From NCBI RefSeq assembly GCF_034043515.1, contig NZ_CP138214.1, positions 4,650,001 through 4,714,000 on the forward strand: a DNA stretch of 64,000 bases, read 5' to 3'. Position 1 is the stretch's first letter. Each line of letters opens with the position of its first letter. Positions 9,406 to 23,215 of the stretch are shown here, in pieces. Position numbers and translations under genes: made by a program. Below the pieces are notes generated by a model. That model saw only the letters and a list, made by a program, of their open reading frames with translations, did no database searches and was not told the DNA's origin. This stretch comes from Pseudomonas sp. MUP55. GTDB taxonomy: Bacteria > Pseudomonadota > Gammaproteobacteria > Pseudomonadales > Pseudomonadaceae.

Positions 9406-9891
9406 TCAGTCGCGGAAGTTATTGAACTGCAGCGGCATGTCGAACGTCTTGGCGCGCAGGGCCGCGATGGCCTCTTGCAGGTCATCACGCTTTTTGCCGG
9501 TGACACGCACCTGTTCACCCTGGATGGCCGCCTGGACTTTCAGCTTGGCATCCTTGATGTGCGCGACGATCTTCTTCGCCAGTTCCTTGTCGATGCCTTC
9601 CTTGAGCACGGCTTCCTGCTTCATCAGCTTGCCGGAAGCGTAGGCGTCCTTGACTTCAAGGCACTGCACGTCGATCTTGCGCTTGACCAGAGCCAGCTTG
9701 AGGATTTCGATCATCGCTTCCAGCTGGAAATCGGCTTCAGCGGTCAGGTTGACGGTCAGTTCCTTTTCCTTGAATTCGAAGCTGCCCTTGCCTTTCAAGT
9801 CATAGCGACGGTCCAGTTCCTTGACGGCGTTCTCGACGGCGTTAGTGACTTCGTGTTTGTCCAGTTCGGATACCACGTCGAACGAAGGCAT
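9406..9891 (-). CDS. yajQ: YajQ family nucleotide-binding protein
   Basis: The 161-aa protein begins [19 protein letters not shown] and contains [12 protein letters not shown] and the terminal LQFNNFRD, all diagnostic of YajQ. Family members in Xanthomonas and Pseudomonas bind cyclic di-GMP and act as regulators; other work reports tRNA/GTP binding. GGAG lies seven bases before the start. It is on the same strand as the mscS-like gene, 135 bp upstream of it. Confidence 0.96.
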   Translation of the reverse strand: MPSFDVVSELDKHEVTNAVENAVKELDRRYDLKGKGSFEFKEKELTVNLTAEADFQLEAMIEILKLALVKRKIDVQCLEVKDAYASGKLMKQEAVLKEGIDKELAKKIVAHIKDAKLKVQAAIQGEQVRVTGKKRDDLQEAIAALRAKTFDMPLQFNNFRD

Positions 9892-9909
9892 GTCATTTCT
9901 CCAATATAA

Positions 9910-10932
<1,023 letters not shown>

Positions 10933-10977
10933 GGCACGCGCTACCCTGCCGTATGTCTATTGCCTGCGAAAAACCTG

Positions 10978-13014
10978 ATGCCACTGCGCCAGCGTCTTGA
11001 AAACCTACCGGTGGGGCAGAAATTGCTGGCCGCCCTGCTGGTACTGCTGACCACCGTGTTGCTGGTGGCCAACCTGACCTTTATCAGCGCCGCCTACTGG
11101 ATCTCCCAGGAAAGCATGGCGCCCCAGGCCTTGCAGGCCATCGGTCGACTGGTGTCCAACCCTGCGCTGGCAGCCGACGCCCTTCAATCCCCGGCCAAGG
11201 CCAACGCGCTGCTCAATGAACTGACCAGCTACGCCCCCTTGCGCGCCGCCGCCCTGTACGACGGCGAAGGCAATCGCCTGGCGCAGATGCAACACGGCGA
11301 CCGCCTGCACCTGCCCGACAACTACCGGCATATCGAGGCCTGGCGCCTCACCGAGTTTCGCAGTAATCAGGTCATCACCCTGCCCCGCGCCGGTCAACCT
11401 TCAGGGCATTTGCTGCTGGTGGCCAGCAGCGAGCTACCGGTGGCGTTCTACACCGGCACCCTGACCGCAAGCCTGGGCATCCTGATTTTCAGCGTGTTGC
11501 TGTGGCTGGTGATTGCCCGGCAGATCAAACGCCTGATCACGCGACCCATCCATGAACTCGAAGAACTGTCCCGCCAGGTCACCCGCGAAGAGAACTACGC
11601 CCTGCGCGCAGGCCCCGGGAACCACGATGAAATCGGCAGCCTGGCGGAAGCCTTCAACACCATGTTGTCGCGCATTGAAGCCCGCGAGCAGCAGCTCAAA
11701 CGCGCGCGGGACGATTCCCAGGCCGCCTACGACCAGGCCCAGGGCCTGGCCGAAGAAACCCGCCACACCAACCGCAAGCTGGAACTGGAAGTCCAGGTGC
11801 GCAGCAAGATCGAGAAAAAGCTCACGGGTTTCCAGAACTACCTGAACAGCATTATCGACTCGATGCCTTCAGCGCTGATCGCCCTGGATGAACAGCTCTA
11901 CGTCACCCAGTGGAATCAGGAAGCCACCGCGCTTTCCGGTACGCGCCTGGACGAAGCCCTCAACCAACCGATCTTCCTCGCGTTTCAACCGCTCAAACCG
12001 TACCTGCCGCAGATCAAGGCCACGGTGGAACAGCACACCGTGGAGCGCATCGAGCGCGTCACCTGGGTCAAGGACGACGAGCCAAAGCATTACGCCCTGA
12101 CGTTCTACCCCTTGATGGGCGGTGCCGGGCGCGGCGTGGTGATCCGCATCGACGACATCACCCAGCGCCTGTCCCTGGAAGAAATGATGGTGCAATCGGA
12201 AAAGATGCTGTCGGTCGGCGGCCTGGCTGCCGGCATGGCCCACGAGATCAACAACCCGCTGGGTGCGATCCTGCACAACGTGCAGAACATCCGACGCCGC
12301 CTGTCACCCGACCTGCCCAAAAACTTGGAGCACGCCGAACAGGCCGGCATCGAGCTGGACCTGGTCAATCGTTACCTGCAAAGCCGCGAAGTTCCGCAGT
12401 TGCTGGACGGAATTCAACAGGCCGGTGCGCGCGCAGCGAAGATCGTCACGCACATGCTCAGCTTCAGCCGGCGCAGCAACCGGCAAATGGCGCCGTGCGA
12501 CTTGCCGGCCCTGATCGACCAGGCCGTGGAGATCGCCGGCAACGATTTCGACCTGGCCATCGGTTTTGACTTCAAGGGCCAGGCGATCATCCGTCAGTTC
12601 GATCCGCAACTGGGGCCAGTCCCCGGCACAGCCAACGAACTGGAGCAGGTGCTCCTCAACCTGCTGAAAAATGCCGCCCAAGCGATTCACCTGCGCGAAG
12701 GCGACAGCGAACCTGGGCGCATTATCCTGCGCACCCGCCTCAACCCGCCGTGGGCCGAAATCCAGGTGGAAGACAACGGCATCGGCATGAGCGAAAACGT
12801 GCGTAAACGCACCTTCGAGCCGTTCTTCACCACCAAGGAAATAGGCCAGGGCACTGGGCTTGGGCTGTCGGTGTCGTATTTCATCATTACCAATAACCAC
12901 AAGGGCCAGATGGAAGTGCATTCCACCCTGGGCCAAGGCACGTGTTTCACCTTGCGCCTGCCGCTGGCCGGCAGCCAACTGTCCCCCGCAGAACTCACCC
13001 AACTGGAGCAATGA
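10978..13014 (+). CDS. PAS-containing sensor histidine kinase, no adjacent regulator
   Basis: The inner-membrane kinase is 678 aa from the ATG at 10978; a TTG 18 bases earlier is an alternative start. Order: TM1 (about 13-40), periplasmic sensor, TM2 (about 165-190), HAMP, coiled coil, PAS (about 295-410), phospho-acceptor His near 422 in GMAHEINNPLG, and an HATPase domain with N, G1 (DNGIGM), F and G2 (GTGLGLS) boxes. It appears orthologous by position to PA4398, which affects swarming and biofilm in P. aeruginosa (from memory). No response regulator gene lies near it. It overlaps the possible early start of the adenosyltransferase. Confidence 0.9.
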   Translation: MPLRQRLENLPVGQKLLAALLVLLTTVLLVANLTFISAAYWISQESMAPQALQAIGRLVSNPALAADALQSPAKANALLNELTSYAPLRAAALYDGEGNRLAQMQHGDRLHLPDNYRHIEAWRLTEFRSNQVITLPRAGQPSGHLLLVASSELPVAFYTGTLTASLGILIFSVLLWLVIARQIKRLITRPIHELEELSRQVTREENYALRAGPGNHDEIGSLAEAFNTMLSRIEAREQQLKRARDDSQAAYDQAQGLAEETRHTNRKLELEVQVRSKIEKKLTGFQNYLNSIIDSMPSALIALDEQLYVTQWNQEATALSGTRLDEALNQPIFLAFQPLKPYLPQIKATVEQHTVERIERVTWVKDDEPKHYALTFYPLMGGAGRGVVIRIDDITQRLSLEEMMVQSEKMLSVGGLAAGMAHEINNPLGAILHNVQNIRRRLSPDLPKNLEHAEQAGIELDLVNRYLQSREVPQLLDGIQQAGARAAKIVTHMLSFSRRSNRQMAPCDLPALIDQAVEIAGNDFDLAIGFDFKGQAIIRQFDPQLGPVPGTANELEQVLLNLLKNAAQAIHLREGDSEPGRIILRTRLNPPWAEIQVEDNGIGMSENVRKRTFEPFFTTKEIGQGTGLGLSVSYFIITNNHKGQMEVHSTLGQGTCFTLRLPLAGSQLSPAELTQLEQ

Positions 13015-13016
13015 CC

Positions 13017-13595
13017 ATGGGCTTTCGCCTGTCGAAGATCTACACCCGCACCGGTGACCAGGGCGAAACCGGCCTCGGCGACGGTCGCCGCGTGCCCAAG
13101 GATCACCCACGGGTGGAGGCCATTGGCGAAGTGGACACGCTGAACAGTCAGCTTGGATTGCTGCTGGCAAACCTTGAAGAACAAAGCGGCAAACATCCTG
13201 AATTGAACGATGTCATCGAGGTGCTCACGCCCTGCCAGCATCGGTTATTCGATCTGGGCGGCGAGCTGGCCATGCCGGTGTATAAGGCGCTGAATGCAGC
13301 CGAAGTGGATCGGCTGGAAGCGGCGATTGATCGCTGGAATGAAGAGGTGGGGCCACTGGAGAATTTCATCCTGCCCGGCGGCTCGGCATTGATCGCCCAG
13401 GCGCATGTGTGCCGCAGCCTGGCGCGCAGCGCCGAACGCCGTTGTCAGCACTTGAATGCAGTGGAGCCTTTGGAAGGGGTGGGGTTGGCGTATATCAATC
13501 GGTTGTCGGATTTGCTGTTTGTCGCGGCCAGGGTGATTGCCCGGCGCCAGGGCGTTGCCGAGGTTTTGTGGCAGGCGGCGGCGAAGCCTCACTGA
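13017..13595 (+). CDS. Cob(I)yrinic acid a,c-diamide adenosyltransferase (PduO type)
   Basis: The 192-aa protein starts MGFRLSKIYTRTGDQGETGL, the ATP-binding signature of PduO/MMAB-type ATP:corrinoid adenosyltransferases. It also has the conserved helix CRSLARSAERR, holding active-site Arg residues, and YINRLSDLLFVAARV. It transfers the adenosyl group to cobalt in cobalamin. The start at 13017 is seven bases after GGAG; an ATG at 13011 overlaps the kinase stop, so coupling is likely either way. A functional tie to the kinase is not evident. Confidence 0.94.
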   Translation: MGFRLSKIYTRTGDQGETGLGDGRRVPKDHPRVEAIGEVDTLNSQLGLLLANLEEQSGKHPELNDVIEVLTPCQHRLFDLGGELAMPVYKALNAAEVDRLEAAIDRWNEEVGPLENFILPGGSALIAQAHVCRSLARSAERRCQHLNAVEPLEGVGLAYINRLSDLLFVAARVIARRQGVAEVLWQAAAKPH

Positions 13596-13620
13596 AAATA
13601 ATGGGTGGCTGGCAGGGCAC

Positions 13621-13694
13621 CATCGGGGGCAAGCCCCCTCCCACATTTTGATTTGTGAATACAGTCTAGTGTGGGAGGGGGCTTGCCCCCGATG
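13621..13694. repeat. REP pair, reverse layout
   Basis: Two REPs are inverted relative to each other but in the opposite arrangement from the 89-bp doublets: the GTGGGAGG ends face inward over an AT-rich spacer. It lies between the converging 3' ends of the adenosyltransferase and the Nudix/ThiE gene, where a bidirectional transcript-end structure would act. Confidence 0.88.
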
Positions 13695-13712
13695 AGGCCC
13701 GCCAGAGCAACC

Positions 13713-14657
13713 TCAAACCTGCGGCCAGAACGCCCTGATCCCTGCAACACCCTGAGCACCCACCGCCCAAGCCTGCTCCCGCTGCGCAGGCCCAACCCCG
13801 CCCAACAGAAACACCGGCTTGCTGAACCCACGGATCAGCTCGGCCGCCTGTTCCCAACCCAAGGGCTGAGCATCGGGGTGGGTCTGAGTCGGCTCAACCG
13901 GCGACAGCGTGACAAAGTCCACATCCATCAACTCTGCCAGCGCCAGCTCTTCAGCGTTGTGGCACGAGGCCGCCAACCAACGGTCCTTCGGCAAGGGTCG
14001 CCCCTTGCTCGCGTATTTGCGCAATTGGGCCGAGGTCATGTGCCAGCCGGCCGAGGGAAAATCCCCCAGCCATTCGAACGGCCCCTTGAGCATCAACTGC
14101 GCCTTGCCGGCACACAACCCCACCGCGTCCACGGCGAGGTCGCGGTATTTGGGGTCGTAACCGTTGGGCGCGCGCAGTTGAACCAGCTTGATGCCGCCGG
14201 CAATGGCTGCCTGAAGGCCACGCAACAAGGGTGCGGTTTCCAGTTCACCGGGGGTGATCAGGTACTCGGCAGGCAGGCGCGCTGCCGCAACAATGGGCGC
14301 GTTAGCCGCCGGAAACTCATAGTTGATCAAGTCTCGCGGAGCCACCCATTCCAGGGGCTGCCCTTCAACCCCATGGGGCTCGCCGGTAAACGCCGAGACT
14401 TCCCAGACGTCCAGCAACACCTGCTTGTCCGGGTAGTCATGCTGCACCTGGATCAGCGGCCGCGCCGTGGTGACCTGGATGCCCAGCTCTTCCTGCAATT
14501 CGCGGGACAAGGCCGTGGCGACCGATTCGCCCGCCTCCACCTTGCCACCGGGAAATTCCCAAAGGCCACCTTGATGCTGAGTATCGGCGCGGCGTGCCAG
14601 CAGGATCCTGCCATCGACACCGCGGATCACCGCTGCTGCTACATGCACTCGTTTCAC
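13713..14657 (-). CDS. mutT: Nudix hydrolase (MutT) fused to a degenerate ThiE-like domain
   Basis: This 314-aa fusion begins with a complete MutT-type Nudix domain (about 1-130) carrying the box GGKVEAGESVATALSRELQE followed by ELGI. MutT cleans 8-oxo-dGTP from the nucleotide pool. Residues about 140-314 have a thiamine-phosphate-synthase-like TIM-barrel fold (LVQLRAP, SCHNAEELALAELMDVDFVTLSPVEPT split across the barrel, LLGGVG). Several catalytic ThiE positions look replaced, for example QLRxK reads QLRAP and GVHLGQ reads GWHMTS, so synthase activity is doubtful. Fusions of this type are common in gammaproteobacteria next to argJ-secA. Confidence 0.93.
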   Translation of the reverse strand: MKRVHVAAAVIRGVDGRILLARRADTQHQGGLWEFPGGKVEAGESVATALSRELQEELGIQVTTARPLIQVQHDYPDKQVLLDVWEVSAFTGEPHGVEGQPLEWVAPRDLINYEFPAANAPIVAAARLPAEYLITPGELETAPLLRGLQAAIAGGIKLVQLRAPNGYDPKYRDLAVDAVGLCAGKAQLMLKGPFEWLGDFPSAGWHMTSAQLRKYASKGRPLPKDRWLAASCHNAEELALAELMDVDFVTLSPVEPTQTHPDAQPLGWEQAAELIRGFSKPVFLLGGVGPAQREQAWAVGAQGVAGIRAFWPQV

Positions 14658-14676
14658 CGCCGATTTCCTCCGGGTT

Positions 14677-15894
14677 TCAGGTGCGATATTCCGCGTTGAT
14701 CTTCACGTATTCGTGGGACAGGTCCGTGGTCCAGATGGTTTCGCTGCATTCGCCGCGGCCCAGCTCGATACGGATGGTGATTTCTTCCTGCTGCATCACC
14801 GCCGAGCCCTGGGCTTCGGTGTAGGTTTCGGCACGGGCGCCACGGCTGGCAATGCACACGTCACCGAGGAACACGTCGATCTTGCTTACGTCCAGGTCAG
14901 GCACGCCGGCACGACCAACGGCTGCGAGGATACGGCCCCAGTTCGGGTCGGAAGCAAACAGGGCGGTCTTGATCAGCGGCGAGTGCGCCACGGTGTAACC
15001 CACGTCCAGGCACTCCTGGTGGTTGCCGCCGCCGTTGACTTCAACGGTGACGAACTTGGTAGCGCCCTCGCCGTCCCGCACGATGGCCTGGGCCACGTCC
15101 ATGCACACTTCGAATACCGCCTGCTTCAACGCCGCGAACAGCGGGCCTTCGGTGGAGGTGATTTCCGGCAGGTTGGCCTGGCCGGTAGCAATCAGCATGC
15201 AGCAGTCGTTGGTAGAAGTGTCACCGTCGATGGTGATGCGGTTGAACGACTTGTTGGCGCCATCCAGCATCAGGCGTTGCAGCACATCCCGGGAGACTTT
15301 GGCGTCGGTGGCGATATAGCCGAGCATGGTGGCCATGTTCGGACGGATCATGCCCGCGCCCTTGCTGATGCCGGTTACGGTGACGGTCACGCCCTCGTGC
15401 ACGAACTGACGGCTCGCGCCCTTGGGCAAGGTGTCGGTGGTCATGATGCCGGTGGCCGCAGCCGCCCAGTTATCCACAGACAGGTCATCCAGTGCGGCTT
15501 GCAGGGCGCCTTCGATTTTTTCCACCGGCAGCGGCTCACCGATCACACCGGTGGAGTACGGCAGCACCTGGCTGGCGTCTACGCCGGTCAGCTGCGCCAG
15601 CTTGGCGCAGGTGCGCGCCGCTGCGACAAGGCCGGGCTCGCCGGTACCGGCGTTGGCATTGCCGGTGTTGGTCAGCAGGTAACGAATCGAACCGGCCACG
15701 CGTTGCTTGGCCAGGATCACCGGCGCAGCGCAAAAGGCGTTGAGGGTGAACACACCGGCAACGGTCGAACCTTCGGCACAGCGCATCACCACCACATCCT
15801 TGCGGCCCGCACGCTTGATACCGGCCGAAGCGATACCGAGTTCAAAACCGGCGACCGGGTGCAATGTGGGCAAAGGACCAAGACCAACAGCCAT
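14677..15894 (-). CDS. argJ: Glutamate N-acetyltransferase / amino-acid acetyltransferase
   Basis: This 405-aa ArgJ-family precursor matures by self-cleavage between Ala188 and Thr189 in the motif [10 protein letters not shown], with Thr189 as nucleophile. The alpha part holds NTGNANAGTG and the beta part [10 protein letters not shown]. The enzyme transfers acetyl from N-acetylornithine to glutamate in the cyclic arginine pathway. The presence of both key sites suggests an active protein. It lies 121 bp downstream of secA on the same strand, with a terminator between, and 19 bp before the Nudix/ThiE gene. Confidence 0.97.
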   Translation of the reverse strand: MAVGLGPLPTLHPVAGFELGIASAGIKRAGRKDVVVMRCAEGSTVAGVFTLNAFCAAPVILAKQRVAGSIRYLLTNTGNANAGTGEPGLVAAARTCAKLAQLTGVDASQVLPYSTGVIGEPLPVEKIEGALQAALDDLSVDNWAAAATGIMTTDTLPKGASRQFVHEGVTVTVTGISKGAGMIRPNMATMLGYIATDAKVSRDVLQRLMLDGANKSFNRITIDGDTSTNDCCMLIATGQANLPEITSTEGPLFAALKQAVFEVCMDVAQAIVRDGEGATKFVTVEVNGGGNHQECLDVGYTVAHSPLIKTALFASDPNWGRILAAVGRAGVPDLDVSKIDVFLGDVCIASRGARAETYTEAQGSAVMQQEEITIRIELGRGECSETIWTTDLSHEYVKINAEYRT

Positions 15895-15954
15895 GTATGC
15901 GCTCCTTGAAATAGATGATGTTTGTGCCGCCGCTACCGACGGGAAATTAATGGC

Positions 15955-15987
15955 AAAACGCCGCGACGGCTGATGCCGGTCGCGGCG
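15955..15987 (-). terminator. Intrinsic terminator after secA
   Basis: Read on the minus strand, CGCCGCGACCGGC and GTCGCGGCG form a GC-rich stem that ends in four Ts. It lies just after the secA stop and before argJ, so it should separate the two transcripts. Confidence 0.75.
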
Positions 15988-16015
15988 CAGGGTGTTGCAG
16001 CGTCAGGCGAAAATC

Positions 16016-18751
<2,736 letters not shown>

Positions 18752-19056
18752 ATCGGCAGGTTCTTCCACACATAGGGATGGAGGGCGCACCGTGAGTGGC
18801 CCGAGCAGCCCTCACGGCCGCATGCGAACGCGCATTCTACCCGGAATCGTGGGTGAGGAAAGTGGCGTTGTTCCCGGAGGCGGGCACGGCGCTGTGAGAG
18901 GGCTTGTTTAAAATAAGGGCTTTTGCTGGAACTTCAACCCATCAAATGCAGAAGTTACTTGTTGATTTCACGAGAAAAGCCCTGCTTTTGCATGGCCTCG
19001 GGGCCCAGAGGCGCTTTCTGTTAAGATAGTCGCTCTGTTACTTAAGGTGTCTAAAC
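18752..19056. other. Divergent secA / dciA intergenic region
   Basis: This 305-bp region presumably contains both promoters. I see an inverted AGGGCTTTT (about 18917) and AAAAGCCCT (about 18974), but no clear -35/-10 pair and no secM-like leader gene. Confidence 0.5.
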
Positions 19057-19512
19057 ATGGCATTTCGCCCTCTTACAGCCCGCGCTCCCGGCGTGTTGCT
19101 TCGCGAAGCCAAGCCGCTCAAAGCCATCTTCGGCCACGCGCAACGCCTGGGGCGTTTGCAACGCCTGCTCGAAAGCCAGCTGCAACCGGCTGCCCGCGAG
19201 CACTGCCATGTGGCGTCCTGGCGTGAAGGCAACCTGCTATTAATTGTCACTGACGGGCATTGGGCAACCCGCTTGCGTTACCAGCAAAAACGCTTGCAGC
19301 GCCAATTGATGGAGTTTGACGAGTTTGCCGGCCTTACGCGCATTCAGTTCAAGGTGCAGCCGCCCACCGTACTGCGCAGCACGGCGGGGAATACGATGGA
19401 CCTGTCGCAAACTGCGGCCGAAACCCTCCAGGCCACGGCCGAAGGGATCAACGACCCGGGCTTGCGCGCGGCATTGGAACGGCTGGCCGCCCATGCCAGG
19501 CCCAAACCCTGA
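19057..19512 (+). CDS. dciA: DciA-type replicative helicase loader (DUF721)
   Basis: The 151-aa DUF721 protein has an N-terminal KH-like domain (LLRE...LGRLQRLLESQLQPAAREHCHVASW) with the family's LLIVTDGHWATRLRYQQKRL block, and a variable C-terminal tail. DciA is the ancestral loader of the DnaB helicase in bacteria lacking DnaC; it was tested in P. aeruginosa, where the gene also lies by secA. An AAGGTG ribosome site precedes the ATG. Its stop is only three bases from the converging DUF853 stop. Confidence 0.9.
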   Translation: MAFRPLTARAPGVLLREAKPLKAIFGHAQRLGRLQRLLESQLQPAAREHCHVASWREGNLLLIVTDGHWATRLRYQQKRLQRQLMEFDEFAGLTRIQFKVQPPTVLRSTAGNTMDLSQTAAETLQATAEGINDPGLRAALERLAAHARPKP

Positions 19513-19515
19513 GCC

Positions 19516-20994
19516 CTACTTGCGCTTGCTGCCACCGAGCAACGAGCCTAACAAGCCGCGCACCAACTGCCGCCCCATCTGATTGGCGGCCTGCTGCATG
19601 GCGGATTTGAGCGCCTTGCCTGCTGCGGTTCCCAGGAAAGCGCCGGCCTTGTCGGTGAAGCTGGGTTCCTCGGTCGTCGGCTTGGCCTCCTCGGTCGGCC
19701 CCAGATCCTTGCGCGCCATCAGCACTTCATAGGCCGATTCACGGTCAATCGGCTTGTCATACCGGCCCTGCAGCGGCGAACTGGCGACCAACGCCGCACG
19801 TTCGGCCTCGGTGAGCGGCCCGATCCGCGACTGGGGTGGCGCGACCAACACGCGCTGGACTACTTCCGGCGTGCCCTTTTCCTGCAAGGTGCCCACCAGC
19901 GCCTCACCGGTGCCCAACTCGGTCAGCACCGCCAAGGCCTCAAATGCCGGGTTGGGCCGGAAACCGTCCGCCACCGCCCGCAGGGATTTCTGCTCCTTGG
20001 TGGTAAATGCCCGCAGGCCATGCTGAATCCGCAGCCCCAGTTGCGCCAGTACCGTGTCAGGCAAATCCCCCGGCGACTGGGTGACGAAATACACACCCAC
20101 GCCTTTGGAGCGAATCAACCGCACTACCTGCTCCAAACGGTCCTGCAGCGCCTTGGGCGTGTCGGCGAACAACAGGTGCGCCTCATCGAAAAACAGCGCC
20201 AACAGCGGTTTTTCGGCATCACCGCGCTCCGGTAGCTGCTCGAACAGTTCGGCCAGCAGCCACAGCAGAAACGTCGCATAGACCTTCGGCGCATCGTGCA
20301 CCAGGCGGCTGGCGTCCAGCAGATGGATACGCCCGCGCCCGTCGCTGGCCGGCTGCAAAATATCTTCGAGCTGCAGGGCCGGCTCGCCAAACAGCGCTTC
20401 GGCGCCCTGCTGCTCCAGCACCGCAAGGCGCCGCAACAACGCCTGACTGGAACCGGTGGTCATCAACGCTGCGTCGTCGCCCAACAGCTCGGGGTGGTAA
20501 CGCAGGTGGTTGAGCAAGGCCTTGAGATCTTTAAGGTCCAGCAGTAACAAACCTTCGCGGTCAGCCACCTTGAATGTCGCGTACAGCGCCGACTGCTGGC
20601 TGTCGGTGAGTTCCAGCAGGCTGCCGAGCAACAACGGCCCCATTTCGCTGATGGTGGTGCGCAACGGATGACCGGACTGCCCGTGGATATCCCACAGGGT
20701 GACCGGATAAGCCTTGGGCGCGTAATCAAGGAAGGGCATACCCGCGATGCGTTCGGCGACTTTGCCCTGGGGGTTGGCCGCAGCGCCCAGGCCGCAAAGG
20801 TCGCCCTTGATGTCGGCGGCAAAGACTGCCACGCCCGCATCACTGAAGGCTTCGGCCAGGCGCTGCAAGGTGACGGTCTTGCCGGTGCCCGTGGCGCCGG
20901 CGATCAACCCGTGACGGTTGGCCAGGCGCATGGACTGGGCGATGGGCTGGCCATCTGGACCGGCACCGATAAGCAATTGTGTGGAGTCAGGCAT
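19516..20994 (-). CDS. HerA-like DUF853 ATPase (YjgR type)
   Basis: This 492-aa P-loop ATPase has Walker A GATGTGKT at residues 33-40, Walker B LLALFFDEAHLLF, and sensor region YFVTQSPGDLPDTVLAQLGLRIQHGLRAFT, the marks of the HerA/FtsK-like DUF853 family. A Gly/Lys-rich tail (LLGSLLGGSKRK) closes it. The biological role of YjgR-type proteins is unknown; hexameric DNA translocation is an inference from HerA. No nuclease (NurA) or other partner lies nearby. It converges on dciA. In P. aeruginosa, as I recall, lpxC lies beyond dciA at this point, so the neighbourhood differs. Confidence 0.92.
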   Translation of the reverse strand: MPDSTQLLIGAGPDGQPIAQSMRLANRHGLIAGATGTGKTVTLQRLAEAFSDAGVAVFAADIKGDLCGLGAAANPQGKVAERIAGMPFLDYAPKAYPVTLWDIHGQSGHPLRTTISEMGPLLLGSLLELTDSQQSALYATFKVADREGLLLLDLKDLKALLNHLRYHPELLGDDAALMTTGSSQALLRRLAVLEQQGAEALFGEPALQLEDILQPASDGRGRIHLLDASRLVHDAPKVYATFLLWLLAELFEQLPERGDAEKPLLALFFDEAHLLFADTPKALQDRLEQVVRLIRSKGVGVYFVTQSPGDLPDTVLAQLGLRIQHGLRAFTTKEQKSLRAVADGFRPNPAFEALAVLTELGTGEALVGTLQEKGTPEVVQRVLVAPPQSRIGPLTEAERAALVASSPLQGRYDKPIDRESAYEVLMARKDLGPTEEAKPTTEEPSFTDKAGAFLGTAAGKALKSAMQQAANQMGRQLVRGLLGSLLGGSKRK

Positions 20995-21198
20995 TTCGTC
21001 ACCTATGGTTAATCTTTAATGCAGCGGGGTCGATACAGACCATGTGAAACCTACAAAGTCTAAAAATAGGACAGATATTTCCTACGGGTGCCCCTGGTGC
21101 AAGCACCAGAAGTACCACACCTTTTTTGACGCTGCCATTTTTGCGCATCCCACCAGGACGCGCCCCGAATATCAAGACCTTAGCGGACCCTACAAGCC

Positions 21199-23088
21199 AT
21201 GAATAAAAACCTGCGCTTCAGCCATAAAATTTTGCTTGCAGCCTCCCTTATCGTCATCGCCGCCTTCGCGTTATTTACGCTTTATAACGATTACCTTCAG
21301 CGCAATGCGATTCGTGAAGACCTCAACAGCTACCTGCATGAAATGGGCGACGTCACCGCCGGCAGTATTCAGACCTGGCTCACCGGACGCATCGCTCTGG
21401 TGGAAAACGCCGCACAGAATATCGCCCTTAATCCCGATCCATCGGTGGTTGCCAGCCTGCTGGAACAGAAAGCGCTGACCTCCTCGTTCATGGCGACCTA
21501 CGTCGGCGACAGCCAGGGCTCCTTCACCATCCGTCCCGACATGAAGATGCCCGACGGTTTCGACCCGCGTGTTCGCCCCTGGTACAAGGGCGCCCAGACC
21601 AGCAACGGCTCGACCCTGACCGAGCCCTATATCGACGCGGGTACGGGGCAACTGATTATTTCCATCGCCACACCGAGCGCCAAGGCTGGCCAGAGCATCG
21701 GTGTGGTCGGCGGCGACTTGAGCCTGCAAACCCTGGTGGACAACATCGCTGCACTGGACTTGGGCGGCATGGGTTACGCGTTCCTGGTCAGCGCCGACGG
21801 CAAAGTGCTGGTGCACCCGGACAAGGCCCTGGTGATGAAGACCCTGACGGACGTCTACCCGAAAGACACCCCGAAAATCAGCGGCGACATCAGTGAAGTT
21901 CAGGCCAACGGCAAGGCCAATATCGTCACCTTCACCCCGATCAAGGGCCTGCCGTCGGTGAACTGGTACCTGGGCATCTCGGTGGATAAAGATAAGTCGT
22001 TCGCCATGCTCAGCGAATTCCGTACCTCGGCGGTCATTGCCACGATCATCGCCGTGGTGATCATCATCGCGTTGCTGGGCATGTTGATCCGCGTGTTGCT
22101 GCAACCGCTGCACGTGATGACCCGGGCCATGGAGGACATCGCCGACGGCGAAGGCGACCTGACCCGTCGCCTGACCATCCAGAACAACGACGAATTCGGC
22201 ACCCTGGGTACGGCGTTCAACCGTTTCGTCGAGCGCATTCATACCTCGATCCGCGAAGTATCGTCGGCCACCGAACAAGTCAATGAAGTCGCACTGCGGG
22301 TGGTCAGCGCCTCCAACTCCTCGATGGTCAATTCGGACGAACAGTCCAACCGCACCAACAGCGTCGCGGCGGCCATCAACCAACTGGGCGCGGCCGCCCA
22401 GGAAATTGCCCGTAACGCAGCGCAAGCCTCCAACCAGGCCAGCGACGCGCGGCATCTGGCCGAAGACGGCCAGCAGGTGGTGGAGCGCAATATCAAGGCG
22501 ATGACCCAACTGTCGAGCATGATCAGCACCTCCAGCACCCATATCGAGGCGCTGAACAGCAAGACGGTGAACATCGGCCAGATTCTGGAAGTGATCACCA
22601 GTATTTCCCAGCAGACCAACTTGCTCGCGCTCAACGCCGCCATCGAAGCCGCGCGTGCCGGTGAAGCCGGCCGTGGCTTCGCGGTGGTGGCCGATGAGGT
22701 GCGCAACCTGGCGCATCGCACCCAGGAATCGGCGCAACAGGTGCAAAAGATGATCGAGGAACTGCAAGTCGGCGCCCGCGACTCGGTGAGCACCATGAGT
22801 GAAAGCCAGCGCCACAGCCAGGACAGCGTGGAAATCGCCAACCTGGCGGGCGAGCGCTTGAGCAGCGTGACTCAGCGTATTGGCGAGATCGACGGCATGA
22901 ACCAGTCCGTGGCCACCGCCACCGAGGAACAGACGTCGGTGGTGGAGTCGATCAATATGGACATCACCGAAATCAACACCCTGAACCAGGAAGGCGTGGA
23001 AAACCTCCAATCGACGCTGCGCGCCTGTGCGGACCTGGAACGCCAGGCTGCACGCTTGAAGCAAATGGTGGGCAGCTTCAGGATCTGA
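21199..23088 (+). CDS. Methyl-accepting chemotaxis protein, probable amino-acid receptor
   Basis: The 629-aa receptor has TM1 (about 10-30), a periplasmic double-Cache domain (about 35-275), TM2 (about 278-300), HAMP, and a signalling domain with the conserved hairpin tip [21 protein letters not shown] split around the turn. The Cache domain shows Arg126, Trp128, Tyr129, Tyr144, Asp146 and Asp173, the positions of the amino-acid-binding motif known from PctA; position 121 is Phe rather than Tyr. It therefore resembles PctA/B/C or the Cta receptors of P. fluorescens. It stands alone, without che genes nearby. Confidence 0.95.
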   Translation: MNKNLRFSHKILLAASLIVIAAFALFTLYNDYLQRNAIREDLNSYLHEMGDVTAGSIQTWLTGRIALVENAAQNIALNPDPSVVASLLEQKALTSSFMATYVGDSQGSFTIRPDMKMPDGFDPRVRPWYKGAQTSNGSTLTEPYIDAGTGQLIISIATPSAKAGQSIGVVGGDLSLQTLVDNIAALDLGGMGYAFLVSADGKVLVHPDKALVMKTLTDVYPKDTPKISGDISEVQANGKANIVTFTPIKGLPSVNWYLGISVDKDKSFAMLSEFRTSAVIATIIAVVIIIALLGMLIRVLLQPLHVMTRAMEDIADGEGDLTRRLTIQNNDEFGTLGTAFNRFVERIHTSIREVSSATEQVNEVALRVVSASNSSMVNSDEQSNRTNSVAAAINQLGAAAQEIARNAAQASNQASDARHLAEDGQQVVERNIKAMTQLSSMISTSSTHIEALNSKTVNIGQILEVITSISQQTNLLALNAAIEAARAGEAGRGFAVVADEVRNLAHRTQESAQQVQKMIEELQVGARDSVSTMSESQRHSQDSVEIANLAGERLSSVTQRIGEIDGMNQSVATATEEQTSVVESINMDITEINTLNQEGVENLQSTLRACADLERQAARLKQMVGSFRI

Positions 23089-23215
23089 TACACAGAGGGC
23101 TTGCCCCGATGGGCATGGCTACCTGCGGTAGCCCCCAACGCTAACCACGATGCGCAGCGAGTCGCTCTTGATCTTGATCTGCTTTTGATCTCAGGCGCCC
23201 CGTTAAACCACGCTG

